This document shows, piece after piece, positions 9,128 through 18,396 of a stretch of DNA of 64,000 nt. Every line of letters starts with the position of its first letter. The stretch's first letter is position 1. A program made the position numbers and the translations under genes. Origin of the DNA: an uncultured Eubacteriaceae bacterium (lineage in GTDB: Bacteria > Bacillota > Clostridia > Lachnospirales > CAG-274); NCBI GenBank assembly GCA_947086655.1, contig CAMTZM010000008.1:1-64000 (forward strand). Direction: 5' to 3'. Below the pieces are notes generated by a model. That model had not been told where the DNA came from. It searched no databases and saw only the letters and a program-made list of their open reading frames with translations.

Positions 9128-11794
9128 GTGGCTAAAAAGAATATTAATAAAAATGTTGATAAAGATATTAATAAAGATGATGATTTTGACTATACACCTA
9201 TGATGGAGCAGTATTTTAAAATAAAAGAAGAATACAGCGATTGTTTTCTTTTATTTAGAGTTGGAGATTTTTATGAGTTGTTTTATGAGGATGCTGAAAT
9301 AGCGTCAAGGGAACTTGATATAACACTTACGGGAAAAGACTGCGGGCAAAAAGAAAAAGCGCCTATGGCCGGCGTTCCCTGCGGCAGCATCGACTCATAT
9401 GCTGCAAAACTTGTATCAAATGGGCATAAAGTTGCCATATGTGAACAGATTGAAGAAAAAGTAAAAAAAAGACGTAAGCTTAAAAAAACCAGTCCAAAAG
9501 GCGTTGTTGAAAGAAAAGTTATAAGAGTTATAACTCCGGGAACTGTACTTGATTCAAATATGCTTGAAGAAAGCTGCAATAATTATATAATGTGTTTGTT
9601 TGAAAATAAAAAAGGTTATGGGCTTGCTGTATGTGACGTTTCAACAGGTGATTTTTTCGCAAGTAAATTTAAGATTAAAGAATATAATAAAGTTATTGAT
9701 GAGATTGAGAAATTTTCACCGGCTGAAATTATATGCAATGAAAATCTTAGTATAAAGGAAAATATAGAGCGTATTTTTGATATAGTTCCAAATGACTATA
9801 TAAATACAGCTTTTGAGTTGTCAAATGCAAGGAAAAAACTTTGCGACCATTTTAAGGTTCTTAATTTAAACGGTTTTGGAATAGAAAAAGACGAACTTAT
9901 AATACATGCCGCCGGCGCTTTAATGAAATATTTGCATGATACTCAAAAAAATGATTTAAACCATATTTTGACTATTAAAAAATATTTTATTGAAAAATAT
10001 ATGCTTCTTGATATAACTTCAAGAAGAAATCTTGAACTTACATATACAATAAGGGATAAAAATAAAAAAGGGTCTTTGCTTTGGGTTCTTGACAGTACAA
10101 AAACAGCTATGGGAGCAAGGCTTATGAGAAGCTGGATTGAACAGCCCCTTGTTGATGCAGACGATATTAATAAAAGGCTTGACAGTGTTGAGGCGTTTAA
10201 AAACGACCCTTTAAACAGAGAGGAAATAAAAGAACTTTTAAATACAATATACGATATGGAAAGGCTTATGGCAAAAGTTTCGTATAAGACTGCAAATGCC
10301 AAAGACTTAAATGCGCTTAAAAATTCTATTTTTGCTCTTCCATATATAAAGAGAATCCTTACTAATTTTAAATGTGATTATATTGATGATATTTATAAAG
10401 ATTTTGAGGAACTTGATGATATAAACAGCCTTTTGGAAAATTATATAGATGATAACCCTCCTTTTTCAATAAGAGACGGAGGCATAATAAAAGACGGAAT
10501 AAACAAGGAACTTGACAGACTAAGAACAGCTAAAAGAGAAGGTTCTAACTGGCTTGCAGAACTTGAAACAAAAGAAAGAGAAGAAACGGGAATTAAAAAT
10601 CTTAAAATAAAATATAATAAAGTATTTGGCTATTTTATTGAAGTTACAAATTCTTATAAAGATAAAGTGCCAAAGGACAGATACATAAGAAGACAAACTC
10701 TTTCAAACTGTGAAAGATATGTTACTAAAAGACTTAAAGAAATAGAAGAAGATATTATAGATTCAGATGATAAAATAGTTGATTTGGAATATAATATTTT
10801 TTGCGATGTACGAGACAGAGTTGCAGAAAATGTAGAACGCATTAAAAAGGCAGCAAATTACATCTCTATTATAGACGTTTTACAGTCCTTAGGCGATGTT
10901 GCAGATAAAAACGGTTATACAAAACCTTTTGTACATAAAGGAGAAACTATTGATATTAAAAAAGGACGGCATCCTGTTGTTGAGCTTACAATCCATGATA
11001 CTTTCGTACCTAATGACTGCTTTATGGATATGAATGAAAACAGGCTTGCTATTATAACAGGACCTAATATGGCTGGAAAATCTACTTATATGCGTCAAAA
11101 CGCCATTTTGGTTTTAATGGCTCAAATGGGAAGCTTTATACCAGCAGACAGGGCTGAAATAGGTATATGCGACAGAATCTTTACAAGAGTAGGCGCATCT
11201 GATGATTTATCTATGGGACAAAGTACATTTATGGTTGAGATGAATGAGGTTGCAAATATACTTAATAATGCCACTAAAAAAAGCCTTATTATTTTAGATG
11301 AAATTGGCAGAGGAACAAGCACATATGATGGTTTAAGTATTGCATGGGCTGTTCTTGAATACATTGCCGACAAAAAAAGTTTAGGTGCAAGAACTCTTTT
11401 TGCCACTCATTACCATGAACTTACAGAACTTGAGGGAAAAACCGATGGAGTTAAAAATTATTGCATATCAGTACAAGAAAAGGGAAAAGAAGTTATTTTT
11501 TTAAGAAAAATAATAAGAGGAGGAGCAGACAAAAGTTACGGTATACATGTGGCAAGACTTGCCGGAGTGCCTGAAAGAGTTTTAGGACGCTCAGAAGAAA
11601 TATTAGATATGCTTATGGAGTATGACTCTTATAAACATATAGCAAGAAATAACGATAAAAAATACTATACTGTTAAAGCGCCGGAAGCTTCAATAATTGT
11701 TAATGAAATTGCCGATATTGATTTGGACAGTGTTGCTCCATTTGAGGCTGTTAAAATACTTAGTGACATAAGAGAAAAACTTAAAAAATTGTAA
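9128..11794 (+). CDS. mutS: DNA mismatch repair protein MutS
   Basis: The mismatch-recognition ATPase (888 residues, usual MutS1 length). The N-terminal domain has 'FRVGDFYELFYEDA', whose FYE residues insert at the mismatch. The C-terminal ABC-type ATPase has Walker A 'GPNMAGKSTYM', the 'DDLSMGQSTFMVEM' signature, Walker B 'LIILDEIGRGTS' and 'ATHYHEL'. GTG 9128 is chosen because AAGGAGG lies 7 bases upstream and the conserved MMEQY block follows at the expected distance. The longer frame from 9059 would overlap the upstream gene and adds a non-conserved leader. It is followed 16 bases later by mutL, so the two repair partners are co-transcribed. Confidence 0.97.
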   Translation: MAKKNINKNVDKDINKDDDFDYTPMMEQYFKIKEEYSDCFLLFRVGDFYELFYEDAEIASRELDITLTGKDCGQKEKAPMAGVPCGSIDSYAAKLVSNGHKVAICEQIEEKVKKRRKLKKTSPKGVVERKVIRVITPGTVLDSNMLEESCNNYIMCLFENKKGYGLAVCDVSTGDFFASKFKIKEYNKVIDEIEKFSPAEIICNENLSIKENIERIFDIVPNDYINTAFELSNARKKLCDHFKVLNLNGFGIEKDELIIHAAGALMKYLHDTQKNDLNHILTIKKYFIEKYMLLDITSRRNLELTYTIRDKNKKGSLLWVLDSTKTAMGARLMRSWIEQPLVDADDINKRLDSVEAFKNDPLNREEIKELLNTIYDMERLMAKVSYKTANAKDLNALKNSIFALPYIKRILTNFKCDYIDDIYKDFEELDDINSLLENYIDDNPPFSIRDGGIIKDGINKELDRLRTAKREGSNWLAELETKEREETGIKNLKIKYNKVFGYFIEVTNSYKDKVPKDRYIRRQTLSNCERYVTKRLKEIEEDIIDSDDKIVDLEYNIFCDVRDRVAENVERIKKAANYISIIDVLQSLGDVADKNGYTKPFVHKGETIDIKKGRHPVVELTIHDTFVPNDCFMDMNENRLAIITGPNMAGKSTYMRQNAILVLMAQMGSFIPADRAEIGICDRIFTRVGASDDLSMGQSTFMVEMNEVANILNNATKKSLIILDEIGRGTSTYDGLSIAWAVLEYIADKKSLGARTLFATHYHELTELEGKTDGVKNYCISVQEKGKEVIFLRKIIRGGADKSYGIHVARLAGVPERVLGRSEEILDMLMEYDSYKHIARNNDKKYYTVKAPEASIIVNEIADIDLDSVAPFEAVKILSDIREKLKKL

Positions 11795-11810
11795 TTAGGA
11801 AGGTGGTTTT

Positions 11811-13748
11811 ATGCCTATTCATATTTTGGAAGATTCGCTTATTAATAAAATTGCAGCCGGAGAGGTTGTGGAAAGACCGGCATCCGTCGTTAAAGAACTT
11901 GTAGAAAATTCCATAGACGCCGGAGCAGATTCTGTCATTATTGAAATTAAAGACGGAGGTACTTCTTATATAAGAATTACAGACAACGGCTGCGGAATTG
12001 ACAGAGAACAGCTTGTATATGCACTTTTAAGACATGCTACAAGCAAAATAGAGTGTTTTAACGACCTTTCAAATGTTTTGACGCTTGGGTTTAGAGGTGA
12101 AGCTCTTTCAAGTATAGCGGCAGTTTCAAATATGGAGTTAATTACAAAAACAAAAAAAAGTAAATATGCCGGATTAATACGTGCCGACGGAGGAGTAATA
12201 GGAACACCTGAAATTACAGGAGCTGCTGATGGAACAACTGTTGTAGTAAGAAATCTTTTTTACAACACTCCTGCAAGAAGAAAGTTTCTAAAAAAAGACT
12301 CCGCCGAAGGAGGAGCGGTATCCGACGTTGTAAACAGGCTTGCTTTGGGACATCCTAATATAGCGTTTAAGTATATTAATAATGGAAATATTGTATTAAA
12401 TACTTCCGGAAAAGATGATATAAAAACAACTGTATTTAATGTTTACGGAAAAGACATTGTAAAAAAAATGATTCCTTTAAATTATGAAAAAAACGGCTTT
12501 TTATTAAGCGGACTTATTGGAAAACCTGAACTTAACAGAACAAACAGAAATTATGAGAATTTTTTTATAAACGGAAGATTTGTAAAAAGTTCTGTTGTCT
12601 CAAACTCTTTGGAGCAAGCTTATAAAGGAAGGCTTATGTTAGGAAAATTTCCGGTGTTTGTATTAAATATGACTGTTCCGAAAAATTCCGTTGATGTAAA
12701 TGTCCATCCTACAAAACTTGAAGTTCGTTTTTCTGATGATGAATTTATATACGACTTTGTTTATGAAGCTGTTACAAAAAGTTTTAAAGAAAATGTTCTT
12801 ATTCCTAAAATAGAAATTAAAAAAACTGCTTTTGATATAAAGCCTGAAAAGACTATACAAGAGGAAATAACAGATATAAATATATTAAATTCGGAATTTG
12901 CTGAAACAGAAGATAAATACGAAGAAGATTTTCAAATAAAAGAAACGCCGGAAATTATAATACATGATTACTTAGGTTTTTCGGATAACAGCAATATAGA
13001 AGAATTGTCAGTAAAAGAAGATTTTGAATGTGACTTTGATATAATAAATAAAATAAATGGCGATAGTGATGAAAATATTTATACACTTTCTGAAGATATA
13101 GAAAATAATATAATTGAAACATATGCAGAAAATGAAACACAAAGTAAATCAGAAAAATCATTTTTATATAACTTTAAAATTATAGGACAGATTTTTAATA
13201 CTTACTGGATTGTTGAAAAGGATAGTAATAAAATGTTTTTAATAGACCAGCACGCAGCACATGAAAGGGCTTTATATGAAAAGCTTATGAATGGGTTTAA
13301 ATCAAATACAGTATTAAGCCAGCAGCTTTTAATCCCTGTATGCGTTGAAATGACACCAAACCAAATGCAGGTTATTGATAAAAATGAAAAACTTTTAAAA
13401 GATTTTGGGTTTGACGCCGAAAAATTTGGTGAAAGAACCTATTTATTAAGGGAAGTACCTTTTGTTTTTAAAGGTCCGGTTGAACCGTCTTTTTTTTCTG
13501 AGCTTGCTGATTTGCTTCAAAATAAAAAATTAGCAAGTATTTACGATACTCTTGAAGACGCCATAGCAACTATGAGTTGTAAAGCTGCCGTTAAGGCAAA
13601 TGACAAGCTTAGCTATCAAGAAGCTAAAGAACTTATAAATTGGCTTATAAAACTTGAAAATCCGTTTAGCTGTCCTCATGGAAGACCTACAATGATTGAA
13701 ATAACAAAATATGAAGTAGAGAAAATGTTTAAAAGGAAGGATATTTGA
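11811..13748 (+). CDS. mutL: DNA mismatch repair endonuclease MutL
   Basis: A 645-residue MutL. The N-terminal GHKL ATPase shows 'ELVENSIDAGA', 'DNGCGID' and 'LTLGFRGEALSSIAAV'. A variable acidic linker spans about residues 345-450. The C-terminal domain carries the metal-binding endonuclease motif 'DQHAAHERALYE' together with 'SCKAAVKAND' and 'CPHGRP'. It is therefore the nicking type found in bacteria without MutH, acting after MutS binds a mismatch. A GGAAGGTGG ribosome site precedes ATG 11811. Its stop lies 2 bases before the nrdG start, which suggests coupled translation. Confidence 0.97.
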   Translation: MPIHILEDSLINKIAAGEVVERPASVVKELVENSIDAGADSVIIEIKDGGTSYIRITDNGCGIDREQLVYALLRHATSKIECFNDLSNVLTLGFRGEALSSIAAVSNMELITKTKKSKYAGLIRADGGVIGTPEITGAADGTTVVVRNLFYNTPARRKFLKKDSAEGGAVSDVVNRLALGHPNIAFKYINNGNIVLNTSGKDDIKTTVFNVYGKDIVKKMIPLNYEKNGFLLSGLIGKPELNRTNRNYENFFINGRFVKSSVVSNSLEQAYKGRLMLGKFPVFVLNMTVPKNSVDVNVHPTKLEVRFSDDEFIYDFVYEAVTKSFKENVLIPKIEIKKTAFDIKPEKTIQEEITDINILNSEFAETEDKYEEDFQIKETPEIIIHDYLGFSDNSNIEELSVKEDFECDFDIINKINGDSDENIYTLSEDIENNIIETYAENETQSKSEKSFLYNFKIIGQIFNTYWIVEKDSNKMFLIDQHAAHERALYEKLMNGFKSNTVLSQQLLIPVCVEMTPNQMQVIDKNEKLLKDFGFDAEKFGERTYLLREVPFVFKGPVEPSFFSELADLLQNKKLASIYDTLEDAIATMSCKAAVKANDKLSYQEAKELINWLIKLENPFSCPHGRPTMIEITKYEVEKMFKRKDI

Positions 13749-13750
13749 TT

Positions 13751-14245
13751 ATGAAAGTAAGAATTGCCGGTTTAATAAATGATTCTATTGTAGATGGCCC
13801 AGGTATCCGCCTAACTGTGTTTGCACAAGGCTGTCCTCATAATTGCATTGGCTGCCATAATCCGGCTACACATGATATGAATAAAGGAAGACTTGAATAT
13901 GTTGACTATATATTAAAAGTAGCCGATGAAAACCCGCTTTTAAACGGAATTACACTTTCTGGAGGAGAACCATTTGAACAGCCTGACGGTATGGGTGAAA
14001 TAGCAAAAAAAGCAAAAGAAAGAGGGCTTTCCGTAGTTGTATATTCGGGTTATACATGGCAGGAACTTATGGAAAATAAAAAAGATAGTTTAAAAATACT
14101 TAATTATGCGGATTATTTAATTGACGGTAGATTTATTTTAGAGAAAAAATCTTATGAACTCAGATTTAAAGGCTCTGAAAATCAAAGAATTATTGATGTA
14201 AAAAAAAGTCTTGAAAGTGGTGTAGTTGTAGAGACAGATTTTTAA
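13751..14245 (+). CDS. nrdG: Anaerobic ribonucleoside-triphosphate reductase activating protein NrdG
   Basis: A small radical-SAM enzyme (164 residues) that makes the glycyl radical in NrdD for anaerobic dNTP synthesis. C28, C32 and C35 (CPHNCIGC) bind the 4Fe-4S cluster; 'DGPGIR' and 'LSGGEPF' are the other family marks. ATG 13751 is chosen; the in-frame TTG at 13745 lies inside the mutL stop region. AAGGAAGG is 9 bases upstream, inside the end of mutL. No nrdD lies nearby, so its partner must be encoded elsewhere. Confidence 0.93.
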   Translation: MKVRIAGLINDSIVDGPGIRLTVFAQGCPHNCIGCHNPATHDMNKGRLEYVDYILKVADENPLLNGITLSGGEPFEQPDGMGEIAKKAKERGLSVVVYSGYTWQELMENKKDSLKILNYADYLIDGRFILEKKSYELRFKGSENQRIIDVKKSLESGVVVETDF

Positions 14246-14261
14246 TGTAAAGGAGATTTTT

Positions 14262-14873
14262 ATGAATTTAGGTTTAATGTCACTGTTTGCGCTGCCGGCT
14301 ATTTTTGTTTCAATAACAATATGTGAGTTTACAAAAGCTTTTGTATCTACTAAATTAGGAGACAATATACCACGGCAAGAGGGAAGGCTTACTTTAAATC
14401 CTTTTAAGCATTTTGAAGCTATTGGGTTTATTTTGTTTTTATTATGCGGCTTTGGGTGGGGAAAACCTGTAAGAACGTCGGCTTTATTTTATAAAGATAG
14501 GAAAAAAGGAACATTAATGACATATGGAGCGCCTATTATAGTCAATATTCTTGCCGGATTTATTTTTATGCTTATATATTCATTAGTTATTAGAAAAATG
14601 CAAATTGATAATTATTATATAAAATATATTCTTAATTATCTTGTAATATATAACATATCAATAGCTGTCTTTAATTTAGTTCCTGTATATCCTATGTGTG
14701 CAAGTAAAATACTTATTGTATTTTTGCCGCCTAATGCAGCTATTAAAATGAGTCAAAATGAAAAAATTTTTCAGATGATTCTTATGCTTCTTATATTTTT
14801 TGGACTTTTAGGTTCTTTTCTGAATCCTATTACAAATTTTATTATAAATATATTTGAAATGCTGCTGTTTTAA
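14262..14873 (+). CDS. Catalytically degenerate site-2 protease (M50) family membrane protein
   Basis: A 203-residue membrane protein with the scaffold of the short M50 (rhomboid-independent S2P) family: 'LGDNIPRQEGRLTLNPFKHFEAIGFILF', 'FGWGKPV' and a final 'NLVPVYPM' segment. The active-site residues are missing. The family motif HExxH is here C21-E22-F23-T24-K25, so both zinc histidines are lost, and the usual N-P-x-P-P-L-D-G, which gives the third ligand, reads 'VPVYPMCASK' with no aspartate. It is therefore probably not a protease. It keeps the canonical Clostridia position directly before scpA and a good ribosome site (AAAGGAG), so it is likely expressed and may act as a binding or scaffold protein. 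Its role is not known. Confidence 0.82.
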   Translation: MNLGLMSLFALPAIFVSITICEFTKAFVSTKLGDNIPRQEGRLTLNPFKHFEAIGFILFLLCGFGWGKPVRTSALFYKDRKKGTLMTYGAPIIVNILAGFIFMLIYSLVIRKMQIDNYYIKYILNYLVIYNISIAVFNLVPVYPMCASKILIVFLPPNAAIKMSQNEKIFQMILMLLIFFGLLGSFLNPITNFIINIFEMLLF

Positions 14874-14900
14874 CCATAGCTTTTTGAAAGGGAGAATACG

Positions 14901-15647
14901 GTGGAAAAGGTTAATATAAGACTTGATTGCTTTGAAGGCCCTATGGAACTTCTTATTCATTTAATTGAAAAAAATAAAATAGACATTTACGACATACCAA
15001 TAGCCATTCTTACAGACCAATATATAGAATCTATAAATAATGGCATATACAAAGAAATGGAAACTATGAGCGGTTTTCTTGTTATGGCTGCCACACTTTT
15101 GGAAGTAAAGTCTAAAATGCTTATTCCACGGCAAAAAGATGATAAAGAAGAAGACCCACGGCAGGAACTTGTTGAGAAAATTGTTGAATATAAAAGATTT
15201 AAAAAGGCGGCTGAGATATTTGCCGATATTGATGAAATATCAGGTATAAAAGTTTTTAAAAAGCCTGACAATTATTTGCTTGCTCTTTTAAAGACAAATG
15301 ATAAAAACGATATTGAAGAAGTGCTAAACGGCATTACGCTTGATATGCTTTACAACGCTTTTGAAGATGTGCTTAAAAGACAGGAAAAAAAGCGGGATAA
15401 AATAAGAAGCGGTTTTAATTCCGTTTACAGAGAGGTTTTTACAATTGAGGATAAAATTACTTATATAAAAGATTTGCTTGTTATAAATAAACAGTTAAGA
15501 TTCAGCGTTTTTTTTGAAAGTGCTGTTTCAAAATCAGAAATTGTCGTAACTTTTTTGGCTATGCTTGAACTTATTAAAGCACGTGAAATAACTGTTTGGC
15601 AAGAAAATACATTTGATGATATAATAATTACGGAAAATATTACTTAA
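14901..15647 (+). CDS. scpA: Segregation and condensation protein A (ScpA, kleisin)
   Basis: The kleisin subunit of the SMC-ScpAB condensin (248 residues), needed for chromosome organisation and segregation. The N-terminal 'LDCFEGPMELLIHLIEKNKIDIYDIPI' block binds the SMC neck. The central 'MAATLLEVKSKMLIP' and the C-terminal winged helix ('LAMLELIKAREI') fit the family. GTG 14901 follows GGGAG 10 bases upstream. The stop codon TAA lies inside the TTAA end of a 165-bp inverted-repeat element that separates this gene from scpB. Confidence 0.96.
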   Translation: MEKVNIRLDCFEGPMELLIHLIEKNKIDIYDIPIAILTDQYIESINNGIYKEMETMSGFLVMAATLLEVKSKMLIPRQKDDKEEDPRQELVEKIVEYKRFKKAAEIFADIDEISGIKVFKKPDNYLLALLKTNDKNDIEEVLNGITLDMLYNAFEDVLKRQEKKRDKIRSGFNSVYREVFTIEDKITYIKDLLVINKQLRFSVFFESAVSKSEIVVTFLAMLELIKAREITVWQENTFDDIIITENIT

Positions 15648-15808
15648 GGAAATACCGCATAATTCAATAAAATGGTTTTCAGAGAGAATTTTTCAGTTCG
15701 AGGAAATGGAGCGCAAACATAGTCGGAGCCTATGTTAAGCGACATTGACAAAGAAATGGAAAATTCTATCAAAAACCATAAAATCTTAATTGTGCGGTGT
15801 TTCCTTAA
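15644..15808. repeat. 165-bp inverted-repeat (MITE-like) element, copy 1
   Basis: The ends are imperfect inverted repeats (TTAA followed by GGAAAYACCGCAYAATT, complementary at the other end). Complementarity continues inward for about 50 bases per side, so the RNA would fold as a long hairpin. A second small hairpin, AACATAG/CTATGTT, sits in the middle. The same 165 bp occurs at 39365-39529 and 48124-48288 with only about one difference per copy. It encodes no credible protein. Here it lies between scpA and scpB, and its first TTAA supplies the scpA stop codon. Confidence 0.9.
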
Positions 15809-15872
15809 TACTAAAAATATTAATACTTCATTTTATTGGTTTAAAATATTTTTTAAATATGGAGAGGTTTTT

Positions 15873-16385
15873 ATGGTTTTGACTGATATGGAAGCGGCCT
15901 GCGAGGCTATTTTATTCGCATGCGGCACAAAGGTAAGCGTTAAAAGTATTTCTCAGGCGCTTAAATGTGACGAAAAGACTGCCAAAGCCGCTGTAAAAGA
16001 ACTTTTGCAAAAATATGAAAATGAAAAGAGAGGAATAAAAATAATAGAAATTGATAATAGTTTTCAAATGTGTACAAACGAAAATTTTTTTGAAAACATA
16101 AAGAGAATATGTGAAGTGCCTGTTAAAAAAAGTCTTACGCCAACGCTTCTTGAAACTTTGGCTGTTATAGCATATAAACAGCCTGTAACAAAGGCAGATA
16201 TAGAATCTGTAAGAGGTGTAAGCGCAGAACATGCCGTAAACAAGCTTGTGGAGTATGGACTTGTAATGGAAAAAGGAAGACTTGACGTTGCCGGAAAACC
16301 TATTTTATTTGGTACTACCGACGAGTTTTTAAGGCATTTTGGATTTAAAAGTGTTGAAAATTTGCCGGAAATAAATGATGATTAA
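15873..16385 (+). CDS. scpB: Segregation and condensation protein B (ScpB)
   Basis: The winged-helix dimer subunit of the SMC-ScpAB complex (170 residues). It has 'EAILFACGTKVSVKSI', 'ETLAVIAYKQPVTKADIESVRGV' and 'LFGTTDEFLRHFGF', all typical of ScpB. ATG 15873 is used because GGAGAGG is 6 bases upstream and the conserved domain starts right after. The frame is open back to 15732, but that part lies within the repeat element and is not conserved. It is separated from scpA by 225 bases that contain the element, unlike the tight or overlapping scpAB spacing usual in Firmicutes. Confidence 0.95.
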   Translation: MVLTDMEAACEAILFACGTKVSVKSISQALKCDEKTAKAAVKELLQKYENEKRGIKIIEIDNSFQMCTNENFFENIKRICEVPVKKSLTPTLLETLAVIAYKQPVTKADIESVRGVSAEHAVNKLVEYGLVMEKGRLDVAGKPILFGTTDEFLRHFGFKSVENLPEINDD

Positions 16386-16467
16386 AAGTATGTCTGTATA
16401 TATATTTTTTTAACCGCATAAAATATAGTAAAAGTATGTTTTATAAATTGGCAAAAGGAGAATTTTT

Positions 16468-17619
16468 ATGCGGAAAAAAACTTTTTTGCTATTTTTTCTA
16501 ATTTTACTAAATATTTCTAATTATATGATTTTCGCTTATGGAAGTACTAATAAAGAGCCGGATGTAAAAGCTTTGGGAGCCGTTTTAATTGATTTTGACT
16601 CAGGGAGAATTTTATGGGGTAAAAATATTAATAAGCCCCTTGCTATGGCAAGTACTACTAAAATAATGACAGCTATATTAGCACTTGAAAAGGGAAATTT
16701 AGATGATACAGTTGTTGTAAGCAAAAGAGCAGCAATAGCACCTAAAGTAAAAATGGAACTTAAAGAGGGAGAAAAAATAAAATTAGAATATTTAATGTAT
16801 GCTCTTATGATGCAGTCGTCAAATGATGCCGCTGTTGCCATTGCCGAACATATATGCGGAAGCGTCGAGGAGTTTTGTGCTGAAATGACAAAAAAAGCAA
16901 ATGAAATAGGCGCAAAAGATACTGTTTTTATTACTCCTAACGGACTTGATTCCGGCGACCATCATTCAACAGCTTATGATATGGCTCTTATTGCAAGATA
17001 TGCACTTAATAATGACGAGTTTGTAAGAATTATAAACACAAGAGAAATTTCTTTTAAAAGCAGTGTAAAAAGTTATTCAGTTATAAATAAAAACAGGCTT
17101 TTAAGCGAATATAAAGGAGCTGACGGTGTTAAAACCGGTTTTACAGGAAAAGCTGGACATTGTTTTGTAGGGTCTGTAAAAAGAGATAATTTAAGGCTTA
17201 TAAGCGTCGTGCTTGGAAGCGGCTGGGGTACTTCCGGAAAAGAACAAAAATGGAAGGACACAAAAAAAATACTTGATTATGGTTTTGATAATTTTGAATA
17301 CAGAACAATTTTAAACGAAGGCGATGAAATAGGAAATATAGAAGTTAAAAGAGCAAAAGAAAAAAGCGTTGATATATGCTATGGACAAAGTATGACAGTA
17401 TGTATGAAAAAAGGTGATAATAACCCTGAAATAGTAAAAAAAGTTCAAGATTTTGTTCTTGCTCCCGCTGAAAAAGGCATGAAAGTAGGAAAAGCTGAAG
17501 CTTTTATAGGAAATGAAAAGGTTGGGGAAGTTGATATTATTTTGAAATCAAGCATTGAAAGACATGATTTTAAATCTTCTGTTGATAAACTTTTTAGAAA
17601 TTGGCTTGAAGCGCTTTAG
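16468..17619 (+). CDS. D-alanyl-D-alanine carboxypeptidase (DacF/DacB-type)
   Basis: A low-molecular-weight penicillin-binding protein (383 residues) that trims the terminal D-Ala from peptidoglycan stem peptides. A signal peptide covers about residues 1-25. The serine-enzyme motifs are S62-T-T-K65, 'SSN' in 'MMQSSNDAAV', and 'KTG' in 'DGVKTGFTGKAGHC'. A C-terminal PBP5-type beta domain follows. In sporeformers this family includes DacF and DacB, which shape the cortex. Its place next to scpAB and rluB is common in Clostridia and recalls spore-linked DacF/DacB loci, but vegetative use is possible. It is preceded by AAAGGAG. Confidence 0.92.
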   Translation: MRKKTFLLFFLILLNISNYMIFAYGSTNKEPDVKALGAVLIDFDSGRILWGKNINKPLAMASTTKIMTAILALEKGNLDDTVVVSKRAAIAPKVKMELKEGEKIKLEYLMYALMMQSSNDAAVAIAEHICGSVEEFCAEMTKKANEIGAKDTVFITPNGLDSGDHHSTAYDMALIARYALNNDEFVRIINTREISFKSSVKSYSVINKNRLLSEYKGADGVKTGFTGKAGHCFVGSVKRDNLRLISVVLGSGWGTSGKEQKWKDTKKILDYGFDNFEYRTILNEGDEIGNIEVKRAKEKSVDICYGQSMTVCMKKGDNNPEIVKKVQDFVLAPAEKGMKVGKAEAFIGNEKVGEVDIILKSSIERHDFKSSVDKLFRNWLEAL

Positions 17620-17630
17620 GAGGAAATTTT

Positions 17631-18344
17631 ATGCAGAGGCTTTCTAAATATTTGGCGCATTTTGGCGTCGCATCAAGAAGAAAGTGCGAAGAATTTATAC
17701 TTGAGAAAAGAGTTAAAGTAAACGGTAAAATAGTTGATATTGTTGGAACTAAGGTTGATGAAAAAAATGATGTCATTTTAGTTGATAATAAACCTATTGC
17801 AAAAAATATAAAGTTAGTGTATATTATGTTTAATAAACCTGAAGGATGTATTACTACTGTAAAAGACCAATTTGGAAGAAAGTCCGTTATGTCTTTTTTT
17901 AAGAATATAGACACTCGTATTTATCCTGTTGGACGTCTTGATTATAATTCTTCGGGATTGATTATTTTGACAAACGACGGCGATACAGCATACAGACTTA
18001 CACACCCAAAGCATAATATTGAAAAAGTATATATAACAAAAGTTAAAGGAGAAGTTTTAAAAGAAGAAATGGAAAAGTTTGAAAATGGACTTTTTATTGA
18101 TGATGGACCTAAAACAGCTCCAGCTAAAATACGCATTTTAAAAAAGGGGAATAATTTTACATTATGTGAAATTAAGATAAAAGAAGGACGAAACAGACAA
18201 GTGCGCAAAATGTGTTCTGCAATAGGACATAATGTAATAAGTTTAAAAAGAACAGCCATAGGCAGACTTTATTTAAAAGATTTAAAAAAGGGAGATTTTA
18301 GATATTTAACAGACGATGAAATAAAATATTTAAAAAATATATAA
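17631..18344 (+). CDS. rluB: Pseudouridine synthase RluB/RsuA family
   Basis: A 237-residue rRNA pseudouridine synthase. An S4 RNA-binding domain (about 2-60, 'QRLSKYLAHFGVASRRKCEEFI') is followed by the catalytic domain with 'PVGRLDYNSSGLIILTNDG', whose aspartate is the catalytic residue, and 'GRNRQVRKMCSAIGH'. In Firmicutes the gene near scpAB and dac is usually rluB, which modifies 23S rRNA near position 2605; RsuA-type 16S modification cannot be excluded. AGGAGG is 8 bases upstream of ATG 17631. Confidence 0.92.
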   Translation: MQRLSKYLAHFGVASRRKCEEFILEKRVKVNGKIVDIVGTKVDEKNDVILVDNKPIAKNIKLVYIMFNKPEGCITTVKDQFGRKSVMSFFKNIDTRIYPVGRLDYNSSGLIILTNDGDTAYRLTHPKHNIEKVYITKVKGEVLKEEMEKFENGLFIDDGPKTAPAKIRILKKGNNFTLCEIKIKEGRNRQVRKMCSAIGHNVISLKRTAIGRLYLKDLKKGDFRYLTDDEIKYLKNI

Positions 18345-18396
18345 TATATTTTTATATTTTATAATATTCATAAGATGAGAGGAGATTAATTTATTT

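Noticed and set aside
15732..15808. A short peptide frame (MLSDIDKEMENSIKNHK...) present in each repeat copy
   Set aside because: It has no ribosome site, runs through the end of the element into flanking DNA and has no stop of its own, so it is most likely chance.
15732..15872. ScpB reading frame extended upstream by 47 codons
   Set aside because: This part lies mostly in the 165-bp repeat and is not part of the ScpB family; ATG 15873 has a proper ribosome site.
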